DNA from: Methylomagnum ishizawai
Lineage (GTDB): Bacteria > Pseudomonadota > Gammaproteobacteria > Methylococcales > Methylococcaceae
Length of the DNA: 64,000 bases
Direction of reading: 5' to 3'
Assembly (NCBI RefSeq): GCF_019670005.1
Contig: NZ_AP019783.1
Coordinates: forward strand, 3,870,150-3,934,149
In this document: piece by piece, positions 1-7,852 of the stretch
Position numbering within the stretch: position 1 is the stretch's first letter
Layout: the number at the start of each line of letters is the position of its first letter
The notes under the pieces: generated by a model
What the model saw: only the letters and a program-made list of their open reading frames with translations
Told to the model about the DNA's origin: nothing
Database searches by the model: none
Translations under genes and position numbers: made by a program

Positions 1-1086
1 CGTGCCGCGCAGGGTCAGCAACAGCATCTGCGCCACCCGCGCCTGCGCCCGGCCCACCCGGTTCACCAAGCGGGGCTGGTCGTGGTTGCCCAAGACCCAG
101 TTCGGCCACGCGCCGGGCGGCAGCGAAGCCTCGTACTCGGCGATGGCCCGCCGCAGCACGTCGGCCCGCCACGGCAGATAGATCAGGCCGAAATTCACCG
201 GCAAATGGCATTCGTCCAGGTTCTGGCCGTAATAGGGCATGAGTTCGGGCGGGGCGAGGCTGATTTCGCCCACCATCACCCGTTCGCCGTAGCGGTCGAA
301 CAAGGCCCGGAATTCGCGGATGATGGCGTGGACCTCGGGCTGGTCGGCGGTGTGGATATGGCGCAAGCGGCCATGGGGATTGACGCCGTCCCAATCGGGA
401 TTAACGGGTTCGTCGCGCAGCAGCGCATCCTTGATCAGCAGCCAGATCACATCGACCCGGAAGCCATCGACGCCGCGTTCCAGCCAGAACGCCGCGCAAT
501 CGAGCATGGCCCGCAACACCTGGGGGTTGCGGTAATTCAGTTCGGGCTGGCTTTGATCGAACTGGTGCAGGTAGTACTGGCCGGTGGCGGGATCGAAGGT
601 CCAGGCCGGGCCGCCGAAGAAGCTGATCCAATTATTGGGCGGGCCGCCATCCGGGGCCGGGTCGCGCCAGAGATACCAATCGCGCTTGGGATTGCCGCGG
701 CCGGCCCGGCTTTCCAAAAACCAGGGATGCCGGTCCGAGGTGTGGTTGGGCACCAGGTCCAGGATCAATCTCAGGCCGCGGGCGTGGACCCCGGCCAGCA
801 GCGCGTCGAAATCGGCCAGGGTGCCGAACAAGGGATCGACGCCGGTGTAATCGGCCACGTCGTAGCCGAAATCGCGCATCGGCGAGGGGAAGATCGGCGA
901 CAGCCACAGGCAGCCGACCTTGAGGCTTTCGAGATAATCCAAACCTTGCAAGATGCCGCGCAAATCGCCCACCCCGTCGCCATCGCCGTCGCGGAACGAG
1001 CGGGGGTAGATATGGTAGAGGATGCTGGTCTGCCACCAGGGCGGCGGCGCGGGCCTGGCCTGGAAAGGTTGCGGGGAAACCGCCAT
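1..1086 (-). CDS. GH13 alpha-glucosidase family enzyme, C-terminal part outside window
   Basis: At least 362 codons are visible on the minus strand; the gene runs off the left edge, so its C-terminal part is missing. The first ATG (1084-1086) gives MAVSPQPFQ followed by the GH13 opening motif YHIYPRSFRDGDGDG. All four GH13 signature regions are readable: DLVPNHTS (region I), GFRVDVI with the Asp nucleophile (II), VGEI with the acid/base Glu (III) and NHDQPR with the third catalytic Asp (IV). The family hydrolyses or transfers alpha-glucosides; the layout is closest to oligo-1,6-glucosidase/alpha-glucosidase rather than amylase. No signal peptide is seen, so it should be cytoplasmic, probably acting on maltodextrins or glycogen-derived sugars. 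The exact substrate cannot be read from the sequence. Confidence 0.9.
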   Translation of the reverse strand, partial: MAVSPQPFQARPAPPPWWQTSILYHIYPRSFRDGDGDGVGDLRGILQGLDYLESLKVGCLWLSPIFPSPMRDFGYDVADYTGVDPLFGTLADFDALLAGVHARGLRLILDLVPNHTSDRHPWFLESRAGRGNPKRDWYLWRDPAPDGGPPNNWISFFGGPAWTFDPATGQYYLHQFDQSQPELNYRNPQVLRAMLDCAAFWLERGVDGFRVDVIWLLIKDALLRDEPVNPDWDGVNPHGRLRHIHTADQPEVHAIIREFRALFDRYGERVMVGEISLAPPELMPYYGQNLDECHLPVNFGLIYLPWRADVLRRAIAEYEASLPPGAWPNWVLGNHDQPRLVNRVGRAQARVAQMLLLTLRGT

Positions 1087-1292
1087 GGGGATGCTCCGGC
1101 AAAATGGACGAAACCCCGCCGGGGCGGCCCGCCCCGGCGCGGAGGATTACGGGAGGCCCGGCGATCCAGCCACCCTGTTATGCGCACGATCCGGCGTTAC
1201 AGCGTCACCCAATCCCGTATTTTGATTATCCTTTTGAAAACAAAAGGATACATTTCAACCCCGGCGCTGACACCGCGTGCTTTCCCGAACAA

Positions 1293-1333
1293 TAAGGCCA
1301 TATAACGCATAACATTGCGTTATTTCACACAAT
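1293..1333. promoter_or_regulatory. Inverted-repeat operator upstream of secreted protein gene
   Basis: The 459-base gap 1087-1545 has no gene. Inside it ATAACGCA (1302-1309) and TGCGTTAT (1316-1323) form a perfect 8-bp inverted repeat with a 6-base spacer. Read outward, the two arms give TGCGTTATATGGCC (minus strand) and TGCGTTATTTCACACAAT (plus strand). The plus arm matches 16 of 18 bases of the sequence at 7853-7870. It lies about 215 bases before the ATG at 1546 and could serve that gene, the divergent GH13 gene, or both. The binding protein is unknown. The rest of the gap shows nothing recognisable. Confidence 0.55.
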
Positions 1334-1545
1334 CTAGAAATATCGGTGCCATCCCCACATTGGAAAAGCCAACAAGCGCCGTGTCCATAGAAATTGGCAC
1401 CGATCATGCTTAGCAGTGGATTGGATCGCCCGTCCCGGCGGGCATCGACCCGGAAAAACCCTATAAAAACAAACCCATCGCCCGAACCCCATGGATTTTG
1501 GGGATTCCGGCGGTGTCTAGGCGCAAGACCCTCAAGAGAGGCTAC

Positions 1546-2346
1546 ATGATGAATCCGAAATCGCTCAAGACCCTGGCCATCGGCTCGCTGACCACCGTGC
1601 TGGGCCTCGCGGCGCACCCCGCCGCCGCCCACACCACGATCCGCGACGCCGCCACCGAAGGCGTCACGGCGTACAACGCCCTGCAAATCGGGCATACCTG
1701 CGAACTCGAGAGCGGCAAAAAAATCCCGGTCATCGCCCAGAGCGTGGTGTTCCCCACCGCCAGCCCCACCGTGACCCAGGTGCTGGTGACCGACGCCACC
1801 ACCACCCCGGTCACGACCCAATCCACCGCGACCACGCTGGACGCCGAAATCACCGACTCCTTGGGATTGGCCGCCAAGGCCAGCCTGGTCCAGGATAGGA
1901 ACATCTTCAAGAAGCAGAACCTGACCCTCGACGGTAACGGCAATGTGATCGGCTTCTACGCCACCAACGGCAACCTGCAAACCGATCTGCGCGGCCTGGT
2001 GCCGTTCCGCTTCACCCCCATCAGCTTCAAATCCACTTCCTGCGCCAAGCGGATGCTGGTCAAGGTCGCGGTGGCCGATATCTGCAAGAAGACCTTCCCG
2101 CCCAAGGCCGGCACGGCCAACCTGTGGATTCCCGCCACCACCGCCAAATTCACGGACGCCAACATCGATGGCATCGGCTCCCCGGCCACCCTGACCATCA
2201 ACCGGGATTTGACCAAGAACCCCCTGCCCGAGGGCTGCCCGGTGAACGCCAACGCCGACGGCACCACCACCCCCGGCTACGATGTCGTGGTCACGCCCAG
2301 CGCCCAGGACGTGGACGACCACCTGCCGTTCAAGGGCTGGCGTTGA
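1546..2346 (+). CDS. Secreted protein with predicted mature N-terminal His, DUF1775/YcnI-like
   Basis: A 266-267 residue exported protein. The signal peptide ends in HPAAA, so cleavage would leave HTTIRDAATEG at the mature N-terminus. Start 1546 is preceded by AAGAGAGG at good distance; a second ATG at 1549 is equally possible. The first 40 mature residues (N-terminal His, then a strand ending GHTCE) resemble YcnI/DUF1775 copper-binding proteins, which also start with His after an Ala-x-Ala cleavage site. This is a weak similarity judged by eye. Four Cys are present (HTCE, STSCAK, DICKK, EGCPV), suggesting disulphides. It stands alone on the plus strand, convergent with the ApbE-like gene, and has an inverted-repeat operator upstream that resembles the one serving the 7.7-8.1 kb promoters. 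Function is unproven; metal handling is inferred. Confidence 0.75.
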   Translation: MMNPKSLKTLAIGSLTTVLGLAAHPAAAHTTIRDAATEGVTAYNALQIGHTCELESGKKIPVIAQSVVFPTASPTVTQVLVTDATTTPVTTQSTATTLDAEITDSLGLAAKASLVQDRNIFKKQNLTLDGNGNVIGFYATNGNLQTDLRGLVPFRFTPISFKSTSCAKRMLVKVAVADICKKTFPPKAGTANLWIPATTAKFTDANIDGIGSPATLTINRDLTKNPLPEGCPVNANADGTTTPGYDVVVTPSAQDVDDHLPFKGWR

Positions 2347-2351
2347 TCCAG

Positions 2352-2376
2352 GGCCGGGGCGCACCGCGTCCCGGCC
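2352..2376. terminator. Hairpin between convergent genes, no U-tract
   Basis: GGCCGGG (2352-2358) pairs with CCCGGCC (2370-2376) across an 11-base loop, six bases after the stop at 2346 and before the stop of the convergent gene at 2384. There is no T run, so intrinsic termination is uncertain. Confidence 0.3.
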
Positions 2377-2383
2377 TCCGCCC

Positions 2384-3343
2384 TCACGGGGGGAAACGCA
2401 GGCTGCCGCCGGCCCCCCCCCGCGCATCCATCCAAAAATGCGGCAAGCCCAGGCCATCCAGCCACGCGGGGCCGTCTTCCTCCTTGAGCATGGCGATGGT
2501 CGAGGCGCTGCCCGCCACCACGCACAAATCGCCGACCACGCTCACCGCCGCCAGATGCCGCACCGGCCAGCCGGTCCTGGGATTCAGCACATGGCCGTAG
2601 CGGACGCCGTCCACCATCAGACAGCGCTCGTAATCGCCGCTGCTCGCCAAGCCCCCCTGGTATAACGGCAAACTGCCGAGCAAGGCGCCGGGCACGCGGG
2701 GATGGCGGATGCCGATCAGCCAGGGCGCCCCATCGGGATGCGGACCGACCACCCGGATATCGCCGCCCAGGTTCACCAAGCCCTGGCGGAAGCCCGCCGC
2801 CGCCAACAAGGCCGCCACCCGGTCGGCCGCGTATTCCTTGACCACGCCGCCGAAATCCAGCTCCAGCCCGGCCTCGGGGAATTCCAGCCAGGGCGCGGCC
2901 CAGCGCAGCCGGTGCCAGCCGATGCGTCCGAGCAAGGATTCGATGAGGGCGGGATCGGGCAGGCCGCCCGGCCCGAAGCGCCAGGCTTGCCGCAACAGGC
3001 CGGAGGTGATATCGAACAGCCCGTCGCTCTGGCGGTAGCAGGCTTCGGCGTAATCCAGGAGCCCGGCGGTTTCCGCGTCCACGGCGATGCGCCCGCCCCC
3101 GGCGGCGGCGCGGTTGATCCGGGACAGGAGGCTATCGGGGCGGTAGCGGGAATAGCGGGCTTCGAGGCGCTGCGCCTCGGCGCTGGCGAGGTCGATGGCG
3201 CGGCGGGCCTCGGCGGCGTCCGTGGCGTAGCACTGGACCTCGCAGGGCGAACCCATGGCCTTGAAGGAATGGCGGAACAATCGCCGCACAGCCGCCTCCG
3301 CGGGTGGAAAACCGGGGTTTGGGACCTGGGCATTGGCGGGCAC
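2384..3343 (-). CDS. ApbE-family FAD:protein FMN transferase, variant active site
   Basis: 319 residues, last gene of a five-gene minus-strand operon. ApbE enzymes move FMN from FAD onto a Thr or Ser of a target protein, usually in the periplasm. Visible family motifs are FKAMGSPCE (residues 28-35), LDFGGVVKEYAADR (162-175), LVNLGGDIR (189-197) and HVLNPRTGWP (251-260). The usual C-terminal ADALAT signature reads AGSAST here (277-282), so the Asp normally involved in metal/flavin binding is replaced by Gly. No ATG lies in frame near the beginning; the best start is GTG at 3341-3343. No signal peptide or lipobox is visible, which is unusual for an exported flavin transferase. It starts 42 bases after the DUF3570 fusion gene; a plausible target is a product of the same operon. 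Confidence 0.85.
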   Translation of the reverse strand: MPANAQVPNPGFPPAEAAVRRLFRHSFKAMGSPCEVQCYATDAAEARRAIDLASAEAQRLEARYSRYRPDSLLSRINRAAAGGGRIAVDAETAGLLDYAEACYRQSDGLFDITSGLLRQAWRFGPGGLPDPALIESLLGRIGWHRLRWAAPWLEFPEAGLELDFGGVVKEYAADRVAALLAAAGFRQGLVNLGGDIRVVGPHPDGAPWLIGIRHPRVPGALLGSLPLYQGGLASSGDYERCLMVDGVRYGHVLNPRTGWPVRHLAAVSVVGDLCVVAGSASTIAMLKEEDGPAWLDGLGLPHFWMDARGGAGGSLRFPP

Positions 3344-3385
3344 CTATTCCAGGCCCGCCGGGATGGCCCGCAAACCGAAAATGCG

Positions 3386-5926
3386 CTAGAACATCAGGTG
3401 CCAAGTCGCCGACAAGGAACCGGTGCGCTGCAACTGGTAGCCGTGTGCGTCGTCCTCCAAGGGTTGCAGCCATTCCACGGCGAACTGGTTGCCCTGGAAC
3501 GTCCCCTCCGGCACCATCGCCGCGAGGCCGAACCCCAAATCCCAATAATGCCCGCCGTAATTGGCCGGGATATCGAAGGTCGCGGTTTCGCTATGCGGCC
3601 CGTTGTATTGGCCCTGGATGGCCCCTTGCGCGGTGTAGACCCCGCGCAACGAGGCCGACAGCCAATCCAGGAGGTTATAGCCGCCCCATAGGCTGGATTG
3701 GAACATATCCCCCAGCGCGTAGCCGAATTCGTTGCGCGATTCCAGCCGGGCGATGGCGTTCAACTGCCCGCCCCAGGACCACGCCCCGTCCTGGCCGGTA
3801 TAGGTCAGGCTGGGCCGGAAATCCCAGGTGCCGCTGCCGAGTTGCATCCCATAGTCGTAGAAGGTCTGGCTGCTGGGCATCTTCAGCCCGGCATTCCCGC
3901 TGGGCGCGGTGAGGCCCAGGGCGGTATGCACATGGTGCCCCGGCATCTCGAACAGCTTGAACAAGGCGTACATGCCGATATCGCCGACACCGCCGGTGGC
4001 GTGGCGCGGCGCGCCGCCGTGGTTATGACTCTCGCCGGACGGCGGCGGAGCGCCGTCGAGTTGGCGGAAATCCATGTCCATATCCATGAACTGCGGCATC
4101 AGCATCAGGTTCAGCCAATCCGTGGGCGCGTACATGAGGTCGAGCATGTGCATGTTCATGGCCATGCGGCTGGGCGCGTAGGAACAGCGGTTCTTGCCGC
4201 CGCAGCCCTGGGCCACCACCACCGCGTCGCCCACCGAGGCCGTGCCGTTCAACATGGCGCCGCTGCCGCCGCTCTGTAGGCTGTACATATAGCGGTAACC
4301 GACCATCGTCTCGCCCGCCCGTTCCAGCATATGGCCGAACATCACCCCCGCCGGGGCGTGGGCCATCGCGTGCCCCTTATGATGGTGATGGGCGTGTTCG
4401 TCGCCATCGCCGATATCCAGGGACAAGGGCGCGGAAAGGTCCAGCCGCAGGCCGGCGTTGAACTGGTAATAATCGAAATTGGCGTAGGAAGCTTCCCCGC
4501 CACCGCCCAGTTTGAGGTCGCCCGCGTGGGTGTAATACTCGAAGCCGCCTTCCAGGGTCAGCGCCTTGCCCACCCGTTTCTCGACCGTCACCCCGCCGCT
4601 CAGCGCCCCGAAGCCCGACAGCCGGTAATCGCTGGAATACGCCTTGAGCGGCACCTGGGCGAGATCGAGTTGGCCGCCCGCTTTGGGCTCGGCCCGCTGG
4701 AACAGGAAATAGGGCTGGTAGAAATCGGCGGCGCTCTGCGAGTAATAGCGGAACCTCGGGGTGAGGGTCCAGCCCCAGCCCAAGGGCTGCGCCCAATCCA
4801 GGTGGAAGGTATGGGCGTCGATGCCCCAATCGTCGTGGTAGAAGCGGTAATCGAAATGCAAAGCCGCGTCCAAGGGTTCGATATATTGCACATAGCGGGC
4901 GTCCCAGGTCACTTGGTCGCGGGCGTCGGGACGCCGTTCCAACACCGCCTGCACCTCGGGGGTCAACAAGGCCGGCAAGCCTGGGATGCCGGTATCGACC
5001 GGGGTTTGGTTGGGGTCCACGAACACGAAATCGACCACCTTGTAGGGATTGGCCAGATAGCCGGTGCTGCGGGTATAGCCGACGCCGCTCTCGATCAGGG
5101 CATCCTTGGTCAAGACCTGGGTGACGCTGAAATGGGTGTTCCAATCCTGGCGCACGGCCCGGAGGGTCTTGATCTCGGTGCCGAACGGCCCCGGCTGCAC
5201 CTGGACCTGGTTGGCGTAATAGTCATAGTCGTAATAAGGGCTGGCGTTGGGGTCGAGGTGGGCCGAGATATCGCTGTTGGTGTAATCCAGCCCCAGGTTC
5301 AAGGTGGTGAGTTTCTGGTTGAGGTCCAAGCGCCCCCCCAGCCCGGCGAAGGCCGAATGGTAATCCGGCTCCTCGGACACGCCGCCGTTGACGCTGGCCT
5401 CGGCCTCGTCCCATTGGTAGGCCAGCCGGAAATCGCCCTGCTGCCGGGTTTCCGGGGAAGCGGCGGCGATGGTCTGCACCAGCCGGGTATCCTTGACATA
5501 GTTGCCGGAATCCAAATCCAGCCGGTACGGGTTGAGCTGGCGGTCGTACATCAAGGTGTTGTTGCCCAGGATCAAGGGCGTCGCGCCGGAGATGGCCGCG
5601 TTGTTGCTGGGATAATTGTTGCCGCCCAAGGCCAGGGGCGCGGAGGTGATGGGCGTGGCCCCGGACCAGGTGTCCTGGGCGTAGTGGAAGGCCAGCTTCC
5701 AGCGGTCCATCAGGGTGAACTTGCCCCCGCCCGAGAGGTTGTCGACCTGGATCGGGTTGTAGGCGCTGCGCTCGCCCAGATAAAGCTCGCGGGCGGTTTC
5801 CTTGTAATGCCCGTATTGGAAAGTCGCCTCGTCGCCCTCCGCCGCGTGCAGCGGCTGGGCCAAACCCGGCAGGGCCAGGGCCGCCGCCGTCAGCGCCCGC
5901 AAGGCCGGGCTTTCCGGCGCGGCCAT
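3386..5926 (-). CDS. DUF3570-like protein fused to Met/His-rich outer-membrane channel domain
   Basis: About 846 residues from the ATG at 5924-5926. That start follows an Ala/Leu-rich signal peptide ending QPLHAAEGDE, but it lacks a clear ribosome site; the frame stays open to 6124, so an upstream start is possible. The first ~540 residues are beta-rich with many Tyr/Trp/Asp strands of the DUF3570 type. A His-rich linker (DEHAHHHHKGHAMAH) follows, then a second domain resembling the MetA-pathway/transporter outer-membrane beta-barrel family, ending with an aromatic strand finishing LMF. The second domain carries MAMNMHMLDLM and MDMDMDF, Met patterns typical of copper-contacting proteins. The two parts are often separate proteins, so the fusion is notable. 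It sits between the DUF4266-like lipoprotein gene and apbE. Copper or metal transport at the outer membrane is an inference from composition. Confidence 0.75.
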   Translation of the reverse strand: MAAPESPALRALTAAALALPGLAQPLHAAEGDEATFQYGHYKETARELYLGERSAYNPIQVDNLSGGGKFTLMDRWKLAFHYAQDTWSGATPITSAPLALGGNNYPSNNAAISGATPLILGNNTLMYDRQLNPYRLDLDSGNYVKDTRLVQTIAAASPETRQQGDFRLAYQWDEAEASVNGGVSEEPDYHSAFAGLGGRLDLNQKLTTLNLGLDYTNSDISAHLDPNASPYYDYDYYANQVQVQPGPFGTEIKTLRAVRQDWNTHFSVTQVLTKDALIESGVGYTRSTGYLANPYKVVDFVFVDPNQTPVDTGIPGLPALLTPEVQAVLERRPDARDQVTWDARYVQYIEPLDAALHFDYRFYHDDWGIDAHTFHLDWAQPLGWGWTLTPRFRYYSQSAADFYQPYFLFQRAEPKAGGQLDLAQVPLKAYSSDYRLSGFGALSGGVTVEKRVGKALTLEGGFEYYTHAGDLKLGGGGEASYANFDYYQFNAGLRLDLSAPLSLDIGDGDEHAHHHHKGHAMAHAPAGVMFGHMLERAGETMVGYRYMYSLQSGGSGAMLNGTASVGDAVVVAQGCGGKNRCSYAPSRMAMNMHMLDLMYAPTDWLNLMLMPQFMDMDMDFRQLDGAPPPSGESHNHGGAPRHATGGVGDIGMYALFKLFEMPGHHVHTALGLTAPSGNAGLKMPSSQTFYDYGMQLGSGTWDFRPSLTYTGQDGAWSWGGQLNAIARLESRNEFGYALGDMFQSSLWGGYNLLDWLSASLRGVYTAQGAIQGQYNGPHSETATFDIPANYGGHYWDLGFGLAAMVPEGTFQGNQFAVEWLQPLEDDAHGYQLQRTGSLSATWHLMF

Positions 5927-6059
5927 GGGTCCGGGAGCGCCCGGACCGTCCGCCAACAGCCGCCGCAGACGGTAATCCCGCCCCCGGCAAAAGGCCCGGC
6001 ACAACACCCCGCAGCCCCGCGCCCAGCGGACGATCCGCGTCAGCGCCCCGCCCTCCCCA

Positions 6060-6287
6060 TCAATAGCAGCCACAACCGCCCCCGCTGGCCGAGGTGCCGC
6101 CCGAGGCCGCTTCCCGTCCGCCATGGATATGTTCGAGGAAGCCGTTTTGTTCGGGGTGGGGTTCCAAGGCCATTTGGGGCTTGGCGAGATGGCCGCGCTC
6201 CCAGGGCGCGACCTGGACGCAGCCCGAGAGCCAGAGCGCCAAGGCCAGCGCCGCCGCCCGGCGGAGGATTGTTCGCGATTGCTTCAT
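6060..6287 (-). CDS. DUF4266-like small lipoprotein with Cys-Gly C-terminal tail
   Basis: 75 residues. A Lys/Arg start and Leu/Ala stretch lead to the lipobox LWLSGC, so lipidation at Cys23 is expected. The mature part reads PWERGHLAKPQMALEPHP, then EHIHGGREAASGG, and ends GGGCGCY. This matches the DUF4266 pattern (W-E...LAKP..M, then REAASGG and a Cys-Gly end), a family usually found next to DUF3570 proteins, as here. The start at 6285-6287 is chosen for its signal peptide; no strong ribosome site is visible. Function is unknown. The conserved AASGG and CGC segments could be a cofactor-attachment or metal-binding site, and the ApbE enzyme two genes downstream makes flavinylation worth testing. 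It lies 47 bases after the gene ending at 6335. Confidence 0.75.
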   Translation of the reverse strand: MKQSRTILRRAAALALALWLSGCVQVAPWERGHLAKPQMALEPHPEQNGFLEHIHGGREAASGGTSASGGGCGCY

Positions 6288-6334
6288 AGGGATTCGGGAG
6301 GTCGTGGCCCACGGTGCCCGGCGGGGCGTTGGGA

Positions 6335-6805
6335 TCATTGGTCCTGGAGGGTCTCGATATGGGTGTCGGTGTGCTGGGTACCGTAGCAATGGAATTGCAG
6401 CGTATATGACACCAAAGCGTTCAATTTCTTGGACTTTTTGCCGGACTTGGGGGTCTTGGCGACCGTGACCGTGTAGTCGCCCGACCCGGCATAGAGGCTG
6501 ACCGTGGAGCTGAAGCGCTTATCCCCGCTTTTGGGGTCGGTGGTGGAGGTGCTTTGGGCGTCCCGCTGGACTTGGGCGGTGAGCAGGAACGGCACCGCCT
6601 TGGCGGTCCTGATGGCGATATCCAAGCGGTCGGGCGTGCCCGCCGCCGGATCGACCGGGCAGCCCACCCGGTAGATATCGGTGGCCGTGGCCTTCTTGCG
6701 GAGGAAGCCGACCTGATCATGCGCCGACACCAGCTGCGGCAGTCCCGCCAAAATGAGCAGGGCCGCCATCGCGCCTATCGTCTGTCTTGGGAATTTGGCT
6801 TTCAT
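6335..6805 (-). CDS. Secreted protein of unknown function with predicted mature N-terminal His
   Basis: 156 residues from the ATG at 6803-6805. The frame continues to a TTG at 6838, but the ATG gives a clean signal peptide (MKAKFPRQ, hydrophobic core, LVSA) with cleavage leaving HDQVGFLRKK at the mature N-terminus. The mature protein has two Cys, in VGCPVDP and in FHCYGTQHTDTHIE, the latter a His-rich C-terminal patch. No domain is recognised. The N-terminal His after an Ala-type cleavage site parallels the protein at 1546-2346 and recalls periplasmic copper proteins that bind metal through the terminal amine and His1. It lies 59 bases downstream of the HEAT-repeat gene and 47 bases upstream of the DUF4266-like gene, so it is probably co-transcribed with both. 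Confidence 0.7.
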   Translation of the reverse strand: MKAKFPRQTIGAMAALLILAGLPQLVSAHDQVGFLRKKATATDIYRVGCPVDPAAGTPDRLDIAIRTAKAVPFLLTAQVQRDAQSTSTTDPKSGDKRFSSTVSLYAGSGDYTVTVAKTPKSGKKSKKLNALVSYTLQFHCYGTQHTDTHIETLQDQ

Positions 6806-6864
6806 AACCTGGGTTTTCTCTGATCGGGTGAATTTCAAGTGTCCTTTATAATCCGGGTGGCCCG

Positions 6865-7704
6865 CTATCGCCCCGCGGCCCCGGACAGCGAATCCAGCTT
6901 GAGCGCGGCGAATTCCCGGACATCGGCGGCGCGGTCGGCCAGCGCCTGCCGGAGCAAGGCGAGACCTTGGGCATCTTCCCCCGCCCCGTCCAGCGCGGTC
7001 ATCCGCACCGACTCGTCGGGGTCTTCAAACGCCCGCCACAGCACCTCCGACGTGGTGTCGCCGCCCTGCCGGGTCAAGCCGAAGACCGCCTGCGCCCGGA
7101 CTTCGGGGTCGGAATCGCCCAGCGCGGTTTCCAACGCCCCGCGCAATTCCGCCGCATCCACCCGGCCATCGACGATCAAGCGCCCCAGGGCCGTGGCCCG
7201 TTGTTCGGCGTCGCCGCCCGTGGCCTGGGCCAGCAGTTGCTCGACGGAGGGGGATTCGGCGGCAAGCCCGGACTTCGGGAGCGGCGGGGCGACCGTTGCC
7301 ACGGGGCGCGTGCCCGCCGCCAGCACCCAGATTTCCGCGGGCCGTCCTTGTTCGTAGCGGAACATGAGATTGGCATCCGGCCCCAGCAGGCACGCCAGCA
7401 ACGGCTTGATGGCGGCGGCGGCGCAGGTGGCGGTGAGTCCGATGTCGAGTCCGGCAGGGATGTGGATGGGGATGTGGGTCTCGGCGGCGAGGGCGGCGAG
7501 CATCCGGCCCATGGGGGCTTGCCGCGCTTGCACACGGATTCCCTGGGCCGCGTCCACCGCGATGGTGGTACGGGATTCGGCCACGCCGACAACGGACGCC
7601 GGGTCCGCGACGGCGGGCAATGCGCCCACAAGCCAGAACCCAAGCAGCCAGCGCAAGGCCCAAGCGGGGAATGGCACGGAAGAGTCTTGCGGGGCGGGGA
7701 TCAT
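6865..7704 (-). CDS. Exported HEAT-repeat protein, first gene of the envelope operon
   Basis: 279 residues. The N-terminus is signal-peptide-like (Trp/Leu-rich core, then ALPAVADPAS). A segment around residues 45-110 (VQARQAPMGRMLAALAAETH followed by a short alpha/beta unit) resembles the small STN/secretin N-terminal fold. Residues ~155-275 contain HEAT-like helical pairs with the typical DSDPEVRAQAVFGL, DPDESVRMTALDG and DRAADVREFAALKL units. Such proteins are scaffolds for protein-protein contacts; here it would act in the periplasm. It is the promoter-proximal gene of the operon running down to 2384 and is divergent from the EF-hand gene. No enzymatic residues are evident and the function is unknown. 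Confidence 0.75.
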   Translation of the reverse strand: MIPAPQDSSVPFPAWALRWLLGFWLVGALPAVADPASVVGVAESRTTIAVDAAQGIRVQARQAPMGRMLAALAAETHIPIHIPAGLDIGLTATCAAAAIKPLLACLLGPDANLMFRYEQGRPAEIWVLAAGTRPVATVAPPLPKSGLAAESPSVEQLLAQATGGDAEQRATALGRLIVDGRVDAAELRGALETALGDSDPEVRAQAVFGLTRQGGDTTSEVLWRAFEDPDESVRMTALDGAGEDAQGLALLRQALADRAADVREFAALKLDSLSGAAGR

Positions 7705-7852
7705 CGTCGTCGTTCAACACATGCAGGGGCCAAACCGGAACGTAAAGCCGTAGCAGTTATCGTGCCTTGCCACCCGCCTTCCCGGACCCGGCCCGCCCTT
7801 GGCCCCAGCGGCCACGACCCCAAGGGCCGGGCGGTCCCTTCCAGCCCGAGCC

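Noticed and set aside
82-1305. 407-codon plus-strand open frame
   Set aside because: Antisense to the GH13 gene, whose catalytic motifs are intact; GC-rich DNA gives long shadow frames.
1255-2457. 400-codon minus-strand open frame
   Set aside because: Antisense to the secreted protein gene at 1546; low-complexity Gly/Arg content and no ribosome site.
4331-6289. 652-codon plus-strand open frame
   Set aside because: Antisense shadow of the DUF3570 fusion and DUF4266-like genes; no domain.
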